NCBI GenBank assembly: GCA_028023455.1
Contig: JAQFVV010000206.1
Span: 62,001-126,000, forward strand
From: Epiperipatus broadwayi
Lineage: Eukaryota > Onychophora > Udeonychophora > Euonychophora > Peripatidae
Length of the DNA stretch: 64,000 nt
Direction of reading: 5' to 3'
Part shown: positions 22,360 through 36,700 of the stretch, in pieces
Position numbering within the stretch: the first letter of the stretch is position 1
Layout of the letters: every line of letters starts with the position of its first letter
Notes under the pieces: model-generated
Told to the model about the DNA's origin: nothing
The model's database searches: none
The model's input: the letters and a program-made list of their open reading frames with translations, nothing else
Translations under genes and position numbers: made by a program

Positions 22360-22977
22360 TTGTTTGATTTGGGGAGTCAGGTATCGGTAATGTCACAGGA
22401 AATGTTTAATAAAATAAGTGACATTGACCCAGAAATTAAAATATTGCCTTTAAAAACAGTATATGTTTTGTTGGCTAATGGTAAGAAGGTGAAGTTGGCA
22501 TCCAAACAGGCATGGGTGAAATTACACATGGCAGAGGGAGAATATATGCATGTTCTGTTGATTTTGGAGGGACTGATTCATGAGGTTATATTAGGCTCGG
22601 ATTTTATGTACAAAACAGGCTGTGTATTAGATTATAAATGAAGTCAGGCAGAAATAAACAACGTAATAATTCCATTTACAAAACACCAAAAGGATGAGAT
22701 AAATAGACAGAGTGATGCACAAAGTGCAGTAATGGAAATAGAGATAGGGGAAAAGGTGGATGAGTCAAAATGCATAAATGACAATCAAAGAGACCAACTG
22801 AAAAAACTATTCAATAGATATGAAAGCGTATTTTCCGAGGTTCCTGGGGTAATCCAACGGTATGAACACAGGATAAGACTTATGAAAGCCCAACCATATC
22901 AAGCCCATGCATATCCCATACCTCATCAATATAGATGTGAAGTAGAAGAATTTTTTTTTGAAAAGATTTTTTTTTGA
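22360..22977 (+). pseudogene. Protease and start of reverse transcriptase, element A
   Basis: The first part reads LFDLGSQVSVMS, then VILGSDFM. This is a retropepsin layout (LFD[T/S]G...ILG.DF), but the catalytic triad reads D-L-G instead of D-[T/S]-G. An in-frame TGA at 22639-22641 follows. The same frame continues with RDQLKKLFNRYESVFSEVPG and, further on, AHAYPIPHQYRCEVEEF, the usual N-terminal entry of gypsy reverse transcriptase. The sequence then stops in repeated poly-T-rich units; palm motifs are absent. The enzyme would have cut Gag-Pol and copied RNA, but this copy cannot. Confidence 0.75.
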
Positions 22978-24966
22978 ATATGTAATTAGCTTAGATAGAA
23001 AAGAAGCGTGGGAGTAACCTTGTGAAGGGAAATGACCTTTTGCTAAAGAGAGCTATTTCATAGATCTCCAGTAAAAATTTGCTTATTATGTAATGTAATT
23101 GTAGCCAATAAACAGTGGCTCATTATTGTGATAATTAAAGCCAGTTGCTGAAGTCAAATTGATTTTAAAAAAGACTTTGGAGTAAAACTTCGAAAGGATC
23201 TTAAGAAATTTATTATGGGAAAGATTAACTAGGATGCAATTGTAAATTTTAAAAAGGTACATAGTTTACTTTGCTCTCCTTGATTTAAACATTTTGAATT
23301 AAACTCTTCATAACTATTGCTTTTTTTAAAAATGTATGTTGATTAAGTCCAGTCTACATTACTTCATTTAATTGTCATTTTAAATAAGAATAAATTGCAT
23401 GAATATTATTGTTGTATCATTAACCAACATGTGTCTTTTAATATATCTGGAAAATGCATGCAGAACTATTTTACAGAATATATTTTAATTTCTCACTATT
23501 TTTCGTGTTATGTTTTTGTGAGGATTAAACATAAAATTAAGGATATGCATATTTTGATAAATCATGCCATGTTTAAATTCATCATAAAGAGATGATAGTA
23601 TTTATTTATCTGGTATTTCTGGGAATGATATGTATTTTAAATGAAGGAAATAAAATGTGAGTTACTTCAAATTAAGTATTTGCTTAAATCGAATGGAATG
23701 ATAGAAATGCGGGTAATTTTTGTTCTCTTCGATAAATATGGAATATAAAACAAAGTATTATTAATTGTGGAATTACTAATGAATCATGGTATCTTAATTG
23801 ACAATATTTAAAAATAAACTATGCATATAATAAATTATCAGTGTCAAATGCTATTCAAGAAAACTACTAAGAATAATCGTGTATTTAAAATTGCTACGGA
23901 GTCAGTGAAATAACTCCTGTTCAACAGCAGCTAAAAATGTCATATTTTCGTCATAATAAAAGAGAAATTTATTCCTTATATGTGATATATTGTACCTCAA
24001 ATAGCTTGGCTATGAACATTGGAGGTGCTAGGTCATATTTAAGTTATGATTATATTTTTTTAAGTTATCCTGCAGTTTATTTTGATTTAAATTCAGTTTG
24101 GAATGTGTCCCATATTGTTTCATAAACCTGGAGCAGAGCTTTGCAAGTGAACTTTTATTTTAAGTTACAAAACAAATAACTTTTGTTTCTTTATTTTTTT
24201 ATTGCTTGTCATTATTAATGTATATTATAGATAGATAGGCTTACTTATTATTATGTTTTATTTATAATGTGGGTTATTTTGACCTTCTAGATCATCTCCG
24301 AAGCATATCGAAATGAGGAATATGCTGGTAAAAATTGATTTTGTACAAATATGTCTTATTGTTCTTTTACAAAGGTAAAAGAAAGAAATATTTTTTTAAA
24401 TATATTATTAGAGAGGTTTATATTAATTTTGTATATTTTATTATCTCAAAGTGAGAATTTTGTTTTTTTTTAAATCAACGAACGTATAATAGAAATAATT
24501 TGCTAGATGTGAAAAAAAGTTCATTTGTAATAATTATAACTATTAAATTTTAAAAGTAACCTAAAGTTTATTCTGAATTAAAAGTTATATCTTAATGCAA
24601 TGTTTAATTACCATGTTGCCTGCATAGTGTGTAATTTAGAGTTAATTTTATATATACTTTTATTCGCGGATGTGTGTCTGTTTTGCACAATTATGACATT
24701 TGTTTGATAAAGTTCAGTTTGTGAATATTTTATGTATAAATCTCGGATGCTGTCGTATTCTACTGAGTTGAACAGATTAGTATGTTATCAGTATGTATTT
24801 ATCTGCCAGTGTGTATTTATAATGTTCGATATTTAGAAAAGCTTTGAGAATGGAAAGAAATCTGATTGCATTATAATGTTTGTAGGGATAAAAAGATTTT
24901 GCTTATTTAGTATATGTTAATAATTTTCCATGAGTAGAGCCTAGTTTATATTATATGCTTATGAGT
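22978..24966. other. A+T-rich DNA, no gene seen
   Basis: Begins where element A breaks off. Only short low-complexity frames are present. A stretch at 24296-24330 ('ctccgaagcatatcgaaatg') slightly resembles a hammerhead 3' half but lacks the required boxes. Confidence 0.45.
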
Positions 24967-25181
24967 AAATGATATTTTTGAAGTTAAGTGATGTTTTCTA
25001 GAGACCTGGTGATGAGGAAGAAGTCCCCACCAATAGTGTATTTAGAAGTAGATGAGTTGTTGTTGAAGTATGATTAAATGGTGTTTAGGAAGTTATGTGA
25101 TATTTTTCTTAGATTCTTGGTGATGAGGAAAAGGTTCCCCACCAACAGTGTATTTAGAATCAGATGAATTATTGTAGAAGT
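24967..25181 (+). repeat. Two-copy tandem repeat, about 105 bp
   Basis: 24967-25069 and 25076-25181 are diverged direct copies. They share 'ggtgatgagga', 'ccccacca' and 'agtgtatttagaa'. No coding is apparent. This looks like a local duplication. Confidence 0.7.
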
Positions 25182-26785
25182 GTTCAGTAAGAGTTTATCT
25201 GCTCCTCATGTAGATTTCCCTTATAACATATAGTTTGTATAATCATGAATATATAGCTCTGTGTTAAGTAATATGTGGCCAGATAAATTGTTGAATTAAT
25301 TCTTGATGTAATATTAGTGTCTTATTTTATTGATGAATTACAACATTGACCAAATGAAATAATTGTATGGTATTTTCTTAATGAATGGAGAGTTTGTATA
25401 AAAGATTATTTCTATTATTGTTGCTTGACACACTCACACACACACGTAATATAAATAATATCGCATATATAAAGTATAGAGTTATTGAAATTAAAATAAG
25501 AAATAAATGTTTTGAAATACATTACATTTATATAAATAAAAATATAAAGTTATTGAGATTAAAATAGGAAATAAATATTTAGAATACAGTGTATTTATTT
25601 AAATAAAGGTTATAAATCATCAAATCATCAGAATGAACATGATTTTCTTGCTATAAATGAAAGGTATACATAATTGAAAGTGATTATTTAGTCAATTAGA
25701 GAGAGTTGCTTAGTTGAGAGCCAAATATAATTAATTTGATTTATTTTATTAATCAATACTAATATCCTCTCAAAAGTATTATTCTTGTGCTAATAATATA
25801 ATATGTTGTTTATTTAGTGTCATGTAGATGAAACATGTAGGCAAAGCATGTGTTTGATGTCAGAATATTTAAGTTTTGTTGTTAATTTGCTTTGATAATA
25901 AGGATAATCCCAAACTCATACTCAAAGTTTATTTGATAATTTAAAAACCTGTAAGACAAGTAGTCCAATTGTAAATATCATGCTAAACCAAATTTATTTT
26001 AGTGTAATAAATGATTTGTTTTATTTATTTAAAATCTTAAAACTGTGTCTTGAGTTATTATTGTATACATTCGTGTTTTACATTTCCACATCTCTATATT
26101 TCATAAATTTATTATAAAATAGATATATTATTTTAGAGTTATAATATTAAATCTGCTGGTGTCTGACAATATTGTTTCTCTTAATCCAAACATTATAAGG
26201 AACATTTGCCATTCGATAAAAGTATTAGAAAGGTTGCCAAGCTAGTATATTTATTAGATGATGATATGAGATTAAAATACCCTATTTCTGTCATTATCTT
26301 ATTATTGAAACACAGTAATAATATTTTAGTCAATTTGTTTCATTACATTTTATCATACTTTAGAATTATAACTTATGGGCCAATGTAGTTTATTTAATTC
26401 AACTGTGTTTGTTAAATTCCCTGAGACCTTACTGTTTATTTCTTAATTGGCATTAAAGTAGATGTTTAGATTATGATATGCCAAGTCATAGAATTGTTTA
26501 GTATTATAATTATAGCAAGCTGATATATGTTATATTTGGATGAAGGAAGAAATTAAGTTTAAAGTATAATTTATTAGACTGTACCAATAGACATTATGAT
26601 TCTTTATCATACAATTAATTAACAAAGGAATTTACATTATATTAAATATTTTGTAATATTTCTTCTTTTGTTCATTTATCATCATATATCTTATGAACTG
26701 CCTATAGCCTCCCACTGAGCTGAGCTGAACATAAACTTAAATATAGAGTCTCAGTAGTAGTTTTTGTATTATATATCTTATTATA
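25182..26785. other. A+T-rich DNA, no gene seen
   Basis: Contains a short CA/CACA stretch near 25430-25445 and repeated 'aaagttattgagattaaaata'-like words near 25468-25590. No reading frame worth annotating. Confidence 0.5.
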
Positions 26786-26862
26786 TTGTTCTATTCATTA
26801 ATAGAACTGGCGCCTGGGCATTGCGCTCATGTAATGTATATGAGCGATGTTGGGAGTGTAGG

Positions 26863-26867
<5 letters not shown>

Positions 26868-26910
<43 letters not shown>
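26868..26910. repeat. (TA)n microsatellite
   Basis: Pure TA tract directly abutting the left arm of the long palindrome that begins at about 26909. Confidence 0.95.
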
Positions 26911-26915
<5 letters not shown>

Positions 26916-27094
26916 ACAGATGGCGTCCTACCAAGACTGCCAATCAAGCGTGTTTTGTTTACATAAACGTCAGAGTAGTTAGTATTCACTATCTCTAACT
27001 ATAGTTAGAGATAGTGAATACTAACTACTCTGACGTTTATGTAAACAAAACACACTTGATTGGCAGTCTTGGTAGGACGCCATCTGTGGACATA
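26909..27094. repeat. Spacerless palindrome, 93-bp arms, one mismatch
   Basis: 26909-27001 and 27002-27094 are reverse complements with a single difference (c versus t in 'aatcaag[c/t]gtgttttg'). There is no loop; the centre is 'aactatagtt'. Arms contain 'gatggcgtcctaccaagac' and 'acataaacgtcagagtagt'. The same 23-residue peptide appears in frames on each strand because of the symmetry, so those frames are not evidence of a gene. The near identity of the arms implies recent origin or active correction. Confidence 0.95.
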
Positions 27095-30000
27095 AATACA
27101 AGCGTTAGCAAGTTTTTTAACTTGCATTTTTGTTTATCATATATATATATATATATATATTCAGTTAGAAGACGATTACCAAGCAATGTTCAGAATCTTG
27201 TTTTCAGATAGCCAACATAAAATTGTCATCCAATTATTAGTTGTAAAAAAATATTTATTCTTAGTCTGGGTAATAATATCTCTTCTTCAATGTTTATTTA
27301 TGAATAGTTGTTGGAAAGAATTTTGATCTTCTCTAGTTATTTTGAGATGTTTTATATATATAATACTAGTAATAAAATATTTTTAATATGCAAAAATACC
27401 AAATTTATGATTCCTTTGTAAATATTCCTTATAAAATATGTATTACTAAAGAAGTGTTTAAAATTATATACTTAGTATTAAATTATACTCTGTTGTATAA
27501 GAGTTAAATATCAAAATAAATTGGCTTTTTTAATCGCTTCTAATGAGGGAATTGTAAAACTAAGACTCTTCAGTTAAAATAAGTAAGCTCCTCTTATTAA
27601 ATATTAATGATGTTATTGTAAGACAGAAGACTTCCTCCTATCCCCTGATATTACGTTTAAATATATTATATTATAATTGAAATTTTAATGAATAAAAATA
27701 AGCTTGTGTTTTAAAGAACACGGAATAGTGCAATATATAAATAAATAAAAAATACTTTTGTAAAAACTGATTTCCATAACTACAAGATTTAAACAATATT
27801 TTAAAATTTAATAGCTTTAAATAAAATAATTTAATTTTATTAGTTCAGCTAAAATAGAGTTATATTTAATTGTATTTATAAAGCAATTGTAAATTTGCTA
27901 TGTAGTCAAAAGAAATCTTGATACTAAACTTTATTAAATTTAATTGATAAAGTTATCGTTCTTTTTACTTTTTTATTGTGGGAACATTTGAGAAATGTTA
28001 ATGAAAATATATTTTTTTTAATAAATAAAGTTAATATAAGAAGAAAATTAAATTGCCTGAAGTAAGGCACGTGAAAGTGTTTGAAATTAATGAAGTTATA
28101 AAATGAAAAGATGTGTTAAAAAGTCATCAAATTTATATTACAAAATATATTTGAGATAAAAAAAATCAAATGTCATTTTTTATTAGTTTATGAATGTGAT
28201 GTTAATAAAACTCTATTAATAAAGATTAAAGCAATTATGAAATCGTGATTAAGTTTTTTACTTGTTACACATATATGAAACTTATATCGATTTCTGATGA
28301 TTATACCCCTATTGTATTTTGCATCTTAATAAGATAAAGTTCTTTAAATAATGATACCATGTGGTATCACTGAGACTTGATCTAGGGATTTTTCAATTCC
28401 CAATTCAATCTATGATTGCACTAAAGCACAGAGTGCAAAATAATAGAATAGTTTTTGTTTGGGATTGTCATGTGGTATTCAAATACGTAAATGAATGATG
28501 AAATTTTGCTCCAGAAACATTTAGTATATAGATAAAATATTGACTTTCCTACAAAAAGATAATTTAGTTAAATAAATATTTTACAATAAATTTCTGTGCC
28601 ATAAAAACATACCATACTAGTTTAAATGAGAATAAAAATTATGATGTCATATATACAGAAGTATAAACTTATAATTCCAGCAAAATAATGCCAAAAAAAT
28701 AAATAAATAAATTAGTTATTGATTTTTAAAAGATATCACACAAACTGTGATCAATAAAAACTTTTAAAATTTATTAATGTGTTTAATCAATAGAAAACAT
28801 AAACATATAAGAATTTTTAATCCATATTAAATAAAGCTGTGAAAGTCATATATAAAACTTATTTAAGCTAAAATGGTATATAAATGCCTGCTTATTGATA
28901 ATATTTTGTTCCTACTAAAAGTTAAGTTGTTAAGTGTGATGATCTTTGAAAAAATGTCAATGCAAGGCATTATAAAATCTGTCTATAGAAAAAAGTTGCA
29001 ACTATTTATTTTATTCAAAATTAATAGGACATCAAATCTCAAGCAATCAAGTTAATACAAAAATTCCTCAATCAATTTGGGTGGAAAAAAACAATAATTC
29101 TAACAAAAGTTTAGCAGAAACACATTTTGTTCAATGCCCTAAAGCATACATTATTTCTACTTAATTTAAAACATACATCAAGATATCTTACTTTTATGAT
29201 ATATTTATGTTTCAATACTCTTCAGTCTTCTTCAGATTCTAACAAATATTTTTTTTTTCATATTTATTATTTTATTTATGTTAACATCAATTATATATTT
29301 ATAAATTTAAACTTCTTATAAATATTTCTATTAGTTAATATTTTATATGTAATTATAGTATCTTTTTTATGTTTCTATATTTACACATATAAATATATAA
29401 TATTATTTACATAGTAACTAAGTTCTGAAAATGCTACCATATTAACAATTCATATATCAAACTCAGAGAGTCGATTTAAAATGTAAATAATACTTACTTT
29501 CTCATGCTAATGCTAATTTTTCAGTTAGACAAAACATATATACTTTTGTCTAACTATCATCTTCTTATATATTATGATAAATCAATCATCAACATTTGAA
29601 AGTAACTTATTAATCGAGCCAGTTTACAATTCCAAATAATTTTCAAAATATAAATTGTAACAATTTTAATAAGTTTATATAAATTATAGCTATTAAATAT
29701 ATAATTCTAGTAAAATATAATCTTGTTCAGAAAACAATTAATCTTCAATATACTTATTATAACAACAATTCATAAATCAAACTTAGAGAATTATTTTAAA
29801 AACTTTCAAATAATTCCTACTTTCTTATATTAATAATAATTTATTATTTAGACAAAAAATAGCCCAACATTACAATAGCTTATCATTTTTTTTCAATTAT
29901 TTGCTCACCAAATAAATGAGGTTAAATCATTAACTCAAGATATAGTTTCCCCAAGATGTTTCTCAAATTAAAATAATCTTTATGCTATTGAAATGTTTTA

Positions 30001-33000
30001 GAATAGTTTTTTCCAGAAGAAGTTAAATAGAAAGACCTTTAATAAATAATGGACCAGCAATGACTATATGTGGTAATTTGCATTTTAGGAATAAGTTTAT
30101 ATAGTTATCACAAAACTCATCTTTAACATGTATATAATATCTTTCAGTTTGCACTTTCATAAATTATAATTTTATGAATCAGTTATTTCCAATATTCAAA
30201 AATAAAATTCACAATAGAAAATATTAAGTAATTTGTCTTCTAAGAATATGAGAACTATGTTCTGGAAGATAACTTATGATAATGAACACTTTATATATAT
30301 TGTAACTGATGGAATTGATGATTGCTGTATTCCATTTAAATTGAAGAAAGAAGGCCCCAAACGTTGGTGCCATTTTGTAACTGATTGAATTGATGAATGC
30401 TGGTGATGGGTAAAATGATTAATTTGATCTGATGAAAAATCCAGAATCTAATTTAAATTAATCTAGTCTAGCTCATTCAGTCACCATTATATAATAAACC
30501 ATCACAAAGCACAAATAATCTCTTTTAAAGTCTAATTTGTTTAAGCTATCTGTGAAACGATGAATAATGAGATTATCCGCTCCTGACATCAACAAATCCA
30601 TCACAATTACAACATAAACTGCAATGAGCAATGAAACCGTCTACTATTGCCCTAGACAATAATATATGATTAGGTTAACTACTTGGTTATCAATCTAATG
30701 AAAATTAAATCCAATCAATAACTAAAACAGATTCCAATATATATTTTATTAGCCTATTATTATTGTAGTAATTTAAATCTACTTCATTATTTAAAGATGC
30801 CGCATTTTATCTTAACGGATAAGCTTCTAAATACCTATAATTGTGTTTTACAACATTTTAAATATAGACACTATTTAAATATCAAAACAAAATAATACTT
30901 GACTCAAATATATATCTAGTTTAATAAATGCTAAATAGAAAGTATAAACATTCGTTTCAATAAGCATACACAATTCTTCTACTCCAATATTTAATTAATA
31001 ATTTTCTATTGAAATCAACTAGTTTTTATATCATTTTATAAACACTTTGAAAACCTATGCACTCCTTTAAAAGTTTAAACAGATTAATCTACGTCTAGTT
31101 TACTAAGAAGATATAAAGTAATATATAAATAATTTATTCATACCTTCCAATAAAGCAATACTTAATTATTGCTTTGTTTATGTGTTAAAATAGAATGCTT
31201 CACTAGAATTTATTATCAACACTCTATTAGCTCATTTTCTATCTTTATAATGTCTAATCATATTATATAAAAGATATGTTAAGTTTCCATTGGATGTTTA
31301 TTTATCTATGAGTATTAATATTATTTATTTGAATCTTTAAACAATTGAATATAAAATTGGTTGGCAATAATTAAAATATATGATTATAATTGATATTTAT
31401 ATAAATCAAAACAATATTCAATTTAACCGGTCAATGAAATTTGTACTCTTTATTTTAGAGAAGTAAAAAAAAAATATATCTAAGACGAGTTATTCTGAAC
31501 CAACGATAAAGCACGATCTATTTAGATTTTTAGGACGGAATCAGTCAAACATGAAATGATTGACTTGGTAATATTAACTAAGATAAATGATAATATATAT
31601 AATATTCGAATGCAAATATAAATATAAAATTTATATGGGAATAAAAATAAAATGCTAATATGCAAAATATACCATATCTTATATTCTAGCTCACTTACCA
31701 AGCTGAGTTTGAACCTTGTCATTTTAATAGCTACGTCATCTTATGCAATCCAAATGATAAAAAAAAATTAAGGGAGTCTTGAAATTTGAATCACTCAATT
31801 TATTTGATTATATGAAAGAAAATTGGCAAGATTAATAACAAAATACATAGGAAATTAATTTATATTTCAGATTGATTGAATAAATAAAAATGATAAAATT
31901 ACTATGTGTATCTCTAAAATGTGCTGCGAAAACAATAACGACATAAAAAAATGAATGAATGAGTGAATGGAGAGACTTTTGGATATCTTACTATATATAT
32001 AACAGATACCAAAGATATGAAATAGGATGAGATCGAAGCCTATTTGTTGATCAAAATATTAACCGATAAATGAATATGAAATAATATGATATATTTGAAT
32101 CTCTTGTCTATTCGATGTTTTAACTAAATTTTATATATGCAACCATCAAATCATATACTAAAAAAACAACAACATCGAATTGTGTTTATATATATATATT
32201 TAGACAAAAAGTTCAAATAATTAATAACAGAATCTCTCCGATCATTCTTATTCAATAAATTCTATTACTCTTAAAGATAATTTAAATACAATACAAATCA
32301 TCCTTTTTAAATATATGTAAGAAAAAATTAATATGCGCATATTTTTATATATAAAAAAATAATCATATCATATATAATAGTCTGTCCATTTTCACTATTT
32401 ATTTGTCCATTGCAATTTACTTATCCTCAGTTTCTATGACGCAAATAAAAGTTTATTTCTCAGAAAATATAAGTCGAACTTTATAATGCTTCACTAACAG
32501 TCCTTTTTCTTTCCAAAGAGGAGAGTGCCATTTAATTAGTCTTTTTATGATGCGAATTAATCCAGTTTATCCTGAGTGTTTCTTAGCCTGTGACACGATA
32601 TTTATCCAACTCCAATGGTGGTTATACGCCAAACTTTAAACCAGAAATATCTTTGTTTTTAAAACTAAAATAGCCAATTTTATATAAAGCATTTTTTTTT
32701 GTAGGTTTTTTTTTTTTTTTTACATTTTGCTTCCGTTACCCTTTGGAAATCCTTCACAACTGCCCTTCAAATGATTGAACGGGCAGATAATTGAAGTTTA
32801 TTTTTTCATGTTTTATGGTTTAACAGTTTAAAAAAAAATATTGACGAACTTTTATTTATAAGAACATAGAAAATACGTCCGTTCGTGGCAATCACAAAAA
32901 GATGATAGCCTACTCTTCTAGTCTTTTGTGGCTTTTTTATAGGTTCTCTTTCTGATGTTCTGGTATCATAACAACCACTGAATACTACTCAAATAATGTT

Positions 33001-33596
33001 CAAACCAAACAAAATTTTTACAGCAGTTTTCATGCAGTTTGTAATGTAAGTTTGGAGAAAAAGATACATGAAAATTAAATCCAAATTCGATTAGATTTTT
33101 CCTATTATTTGTAAACCAAAATACAAAATCGATACTACAACCTTTATTCACTTTATAAACACAAATAATTTACATAGATATTTTTTTAATAACAATAATA
33201 ATTTTTAATTCATTTATAAACAGATATATATGACATAAAAACATTGAACTATATGTAATAATGTTACTATGGTGACTGCATTGACAGAAAAATAAAATAT
33301 GTAAAATAATATCGATCCTATTTAAGTAAACTTATATTGTAATGAATTGTTTTCAAAATTTATTTATTTACCTATATGTTTTTCCTGAGTTTGATTATAG
33401 CAAATTTATTATTTTAAAGCTAGAATCAACAGTAAACAATTCTATTTAAAAGCTTTAGGTTGCCATGGTGATCAATTTAAATCTATATTTCCAAGATCTT
33501 CCATTATTGTATCTATCAAGCACAAGAAAAATCAAACAAGATCAACAGACTTCTTTATTTTTATTTATTTATTTTTTAAATACCTTGATCATTAAT
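27095..33596. other. Long A+T-rich gene-free stretch
   Basis: Apart from a short TA tract (about 27139-27160) and homopolymer runs, I see no repeat, RNA gene or credible reading frame. Frames of about 60-66 codons here are Ile/Phe/Tyr/Lys-rich and motif-free. 'actgatggaattgatgattgctg' (about 30305) recurs imperfectly at about 30378. Confidence 0.45.
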
Positions 33597-33715
33597 CTGA
33601 ATATTTACAATATATATATATATAGATAGATAGATAACAATCAAGAATATTTACAATATATATATATATAGATAGATAGATAACAATCAAGAATTTCTAA
33701 CTGTTGTCAATATCT
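33597..33715. repeat. 46-bp tandem pair and possible family A fragment
   Basis: 'gaatatttacaatatata...gatagatagataacaatcaa' occurs twice in tandem (about 33598-33643 and 33644-33690). The following 'gaatttctaactgttgtcaa' resembles the family A word 'tatttctcactgttgtcaag', so this may be an old truncated family A copy. Confidence 0.5.
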
Positions 33716-36700
33716 ATATATTAATGACATTATTATTTATATTATTGTCAGTGCTATTTTGAAAATATATTATTAGTGAATATTTTTGCATTCTACATTA
33801 CTTAGTGATTTAAAATATTTATTATAGTCAATCAAAACAATAGAGATAACTTATAAACTATCGCAAAGCAAGCCTATGTTATTGGTTTTTGAACATGGAG
33901 ATATATAAAGATGGATTTATAATGTAATAGATGAAAGTATTCTTGATGTTTTTTTAAACATATTTTACATTATCATTATTTTTTATAATAGTTGTTTTAG
34001 CACATTCCTTTTTAACTTTCAATAATTCATAAATATTTATTAATATTCTGTATTATGTTGAAATGACTTTTTATGAAATGTTCTATTTTAAAGAATTATT
34101 TAACAATACTATATAAATACATTTTAATCATTGAGTGGAGAAACAACTAATAATGATAACAATTTTGATAACATTCAAATATAATAGATGCACATTGAAT
34201 AAATGTCTCATCATGCATTGTTTTCTGAGAAACTTTCATATGTTTTGAATCCTATACTTTCTTTGTATAACTGACATTTTATTGTTTATCAAATATAAGA
34301 AGTAATATTAGAAACATTTATCATTTATATCTGTAGTGACAGATGACCTCAAAACACTTAGAGATTTATATGATTTTGCAATGGCATTTTTTTTAGGATT
34401 TCAACATAGTTACACATACAAAGTTTAACAGGTTTACAAATACTGTTAAATGGATAATAAGCATACATTGATTTTTCATACTTATATCAATTAATACAAG
34501 TGACATCTGCCTTTCAACCTAAATTGTAATGTAAACTACAAGCAAAAATCAATGACCATTAAATTACACTCCTTCAATGATTTTTAACTAGCAACTGTTT
34601 ACTAGTAAAAAGTCAATAAATTAGAAACCTATTTAAAGTTTGACTTGTCACATACATATAGTCACTCTAAACAATTTATCTAATTTTATTTGCCTTCAAA
34701 ATAGTAATACATATACTGTCATATTTAAATTTTGATTTAAGAAATATCACAGTAATCATAACTCTATTATTCATTAAACTATTGTTAGATAATTTTAGTT
34801 ATTATATAACAAGTAGGGTTATATTTAGAAGTTTTGAGGCTAAAGTGATCATGGACTATATATAAATATTGTGCCCTTTTCTATATATATTTATAGGCTA
34901 AAGTGATCAATATATATATATATATATTGTGCCCTTTTCTATAGGCCAGTAATAATTTATAACAGTCAATTACTAAAAAATTTTAAATTTAGAATATGTT
35001 CTTTTAATACATTAATTATATTAAGTCAATTATATCTTTAAAGTACAATTTGAAGCTAAAGTGAATATGTAGTATATAAAATCATTTAAAAATAGTTATA
35101 TAAAGTTAAAATATTGTTTCATATGGTTGTAAAAGCTGGCCATATTAAATAACACAGCTATAAATAATTAAAAGTATATTTAAAAATTCGATTTTAATAG
35201 TTTAAAACTGATAATTTAATAAATGCTATATTTAGATTTGTAATCATATTTAAATAGTAAAAATTAATATAGTATATTTTAAAATAAACTTTATGATGGT
35301 GAAAATTATATCTAATTCTATATTTTCTAAATTATTCTTCCAAATTTTTTTTATAATTATATTATATAATATAATAAGTGTATCAATTTTATTAGTCTAG
35401 ACAGAGAAATAGATAGAAAAACGTCTGTCAAAGTTGTAATCACGTGGTTTTTTAATGTATACTATTATACATTGCTTGTTTGAATTAATAACAAAGTTTA
35501 AAATATTTTAAAAGTTATATTATAGAATTGGATGGAATTGTTGCCTATCATAAAAGTAAATAGTATTAAACACTAAGTTAACTATTGTATGTAATGTTTA
35601 AGTAATGTAATAAAGACGAATGCAGATATAATAAAAATTAAATATTTTATTTAAATAAAAATAGATAAATTAAATAGATAAATGAAATAGGTTATTTAAG
35701 GTTATTTTAAATGTTATTTTAAATGTTTCAATAGTTTTAGTAAAATAATAATTTATTTAAAATTAATACATTAAATAATATTCGGGTTTATTACGTCATC
35801 ATTTTATTTTCAGACATAATTCTACTATAAATTGAAAATCTGTAAATTTGTTTTCAAGAGGGGTAAGAATTGACCAATAAAAAATAGGTATTTTTTTTTA
35901 CAGACGATAAATATCGTTGTAACTAAGATAGAGCGGGAGATTAAAAATGTATTGAAACCGGAGAGAGGTAAATTATAACTATCAAAAGATAGTGTTTTAA
36001 AAAATCTTTTATTTTAGTCAATTTTTTTAGTACTTTCTTATAACTTTATCTGCAAAAAACTAACTGATAATTTTAAAAAATATTTTTTGCAAGAGAAAGT
36101 ATAAACTAAAAAATATTTTTAATAATTTCGTTTAATATGATTTTCTAATTTTTAAAGTACTTACCAGTCATATTTTATCTAAAAGTTTAACCTAAACTAC
36201 GCAATAAAAAATGGATATAAATTGTAATACTGAAGAAATATTTGAAATATTTATTGATACAGTTTTATTAATATTTAACCGAAGAACTGTTCTGGTACAT
36301 AAAAACCACAGCACGGACATTATATGGAGTCTAAAAATGTATGGAAATGTATTATTTATAAACTGACCCAAGATTTATTTTAAATAGTAGTAAGACGATT
36401 ATATATTGCATGAATTATTTTATATAATATGAGATTCAAATGAGTAAAATGTTATATCCTTTCTAAAGGTAACATTTTAAAAAATATTTTCGAGTGCAGA
36501 ACTAAATAAAGAACCCAGGAAAATAAGTTACAGAAATGTTTTGATATTAAAATATCCGTTCTTCGAATTATTTAAAATGTACTGGGAAAAGATTTGTTCA
36601 AAAGTATTTGAAGTTTTTATTTTAAAAGAGATTTATAAAAAAAATACCAAACAAAAGTTTTAAATGTATCAAGAAGAAAACAGAGATAAAAGTGAACACA

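Larger units (their letters stand above)
20060..22977 (+). mobile_element. Gypsy-type LTR retrotransposon A, 3'-truncated
   Basis: Order on the plus strand: an LTR-like promoter region (approximate left edge), primer-binding site at 21256-21273, gag, protease, and the first part of reverse transcriptase. The element then breaks off in an A+T-rich run at about 22950-22977. No RNase H, integrase or 3' LTR is seen in the window. Frameshifts and stops make it inactive. The LTR right end is placed at the CA at 21252-21253, two bases before the primer-binding site. The left LTR edge cannot be set without a second LTR. Confidence 0.75.

Noticed and set aside
24296-24345. 'ctccgaagcatatcgaaatg' as a further hammerhead
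   Set aside because: CTCCGAA does not fit CUGANGA and no stem I or GUC-type cleavage site follows.
25003-25040. 'ctggtgatgagg' as a hammerhead box
   Set aside because: No GAAA box or closing stem I lies at the right distance; it is part of a tandem repeat.
30300-30400. 'ttgaagaaagaaggccccaaacgttgg' and a duplicated 'actgatggaattgatga' as a degraded hammerhead
   Set aside because: Both boxes would need changes and stem pairing is poor; chance cannot be excluded.
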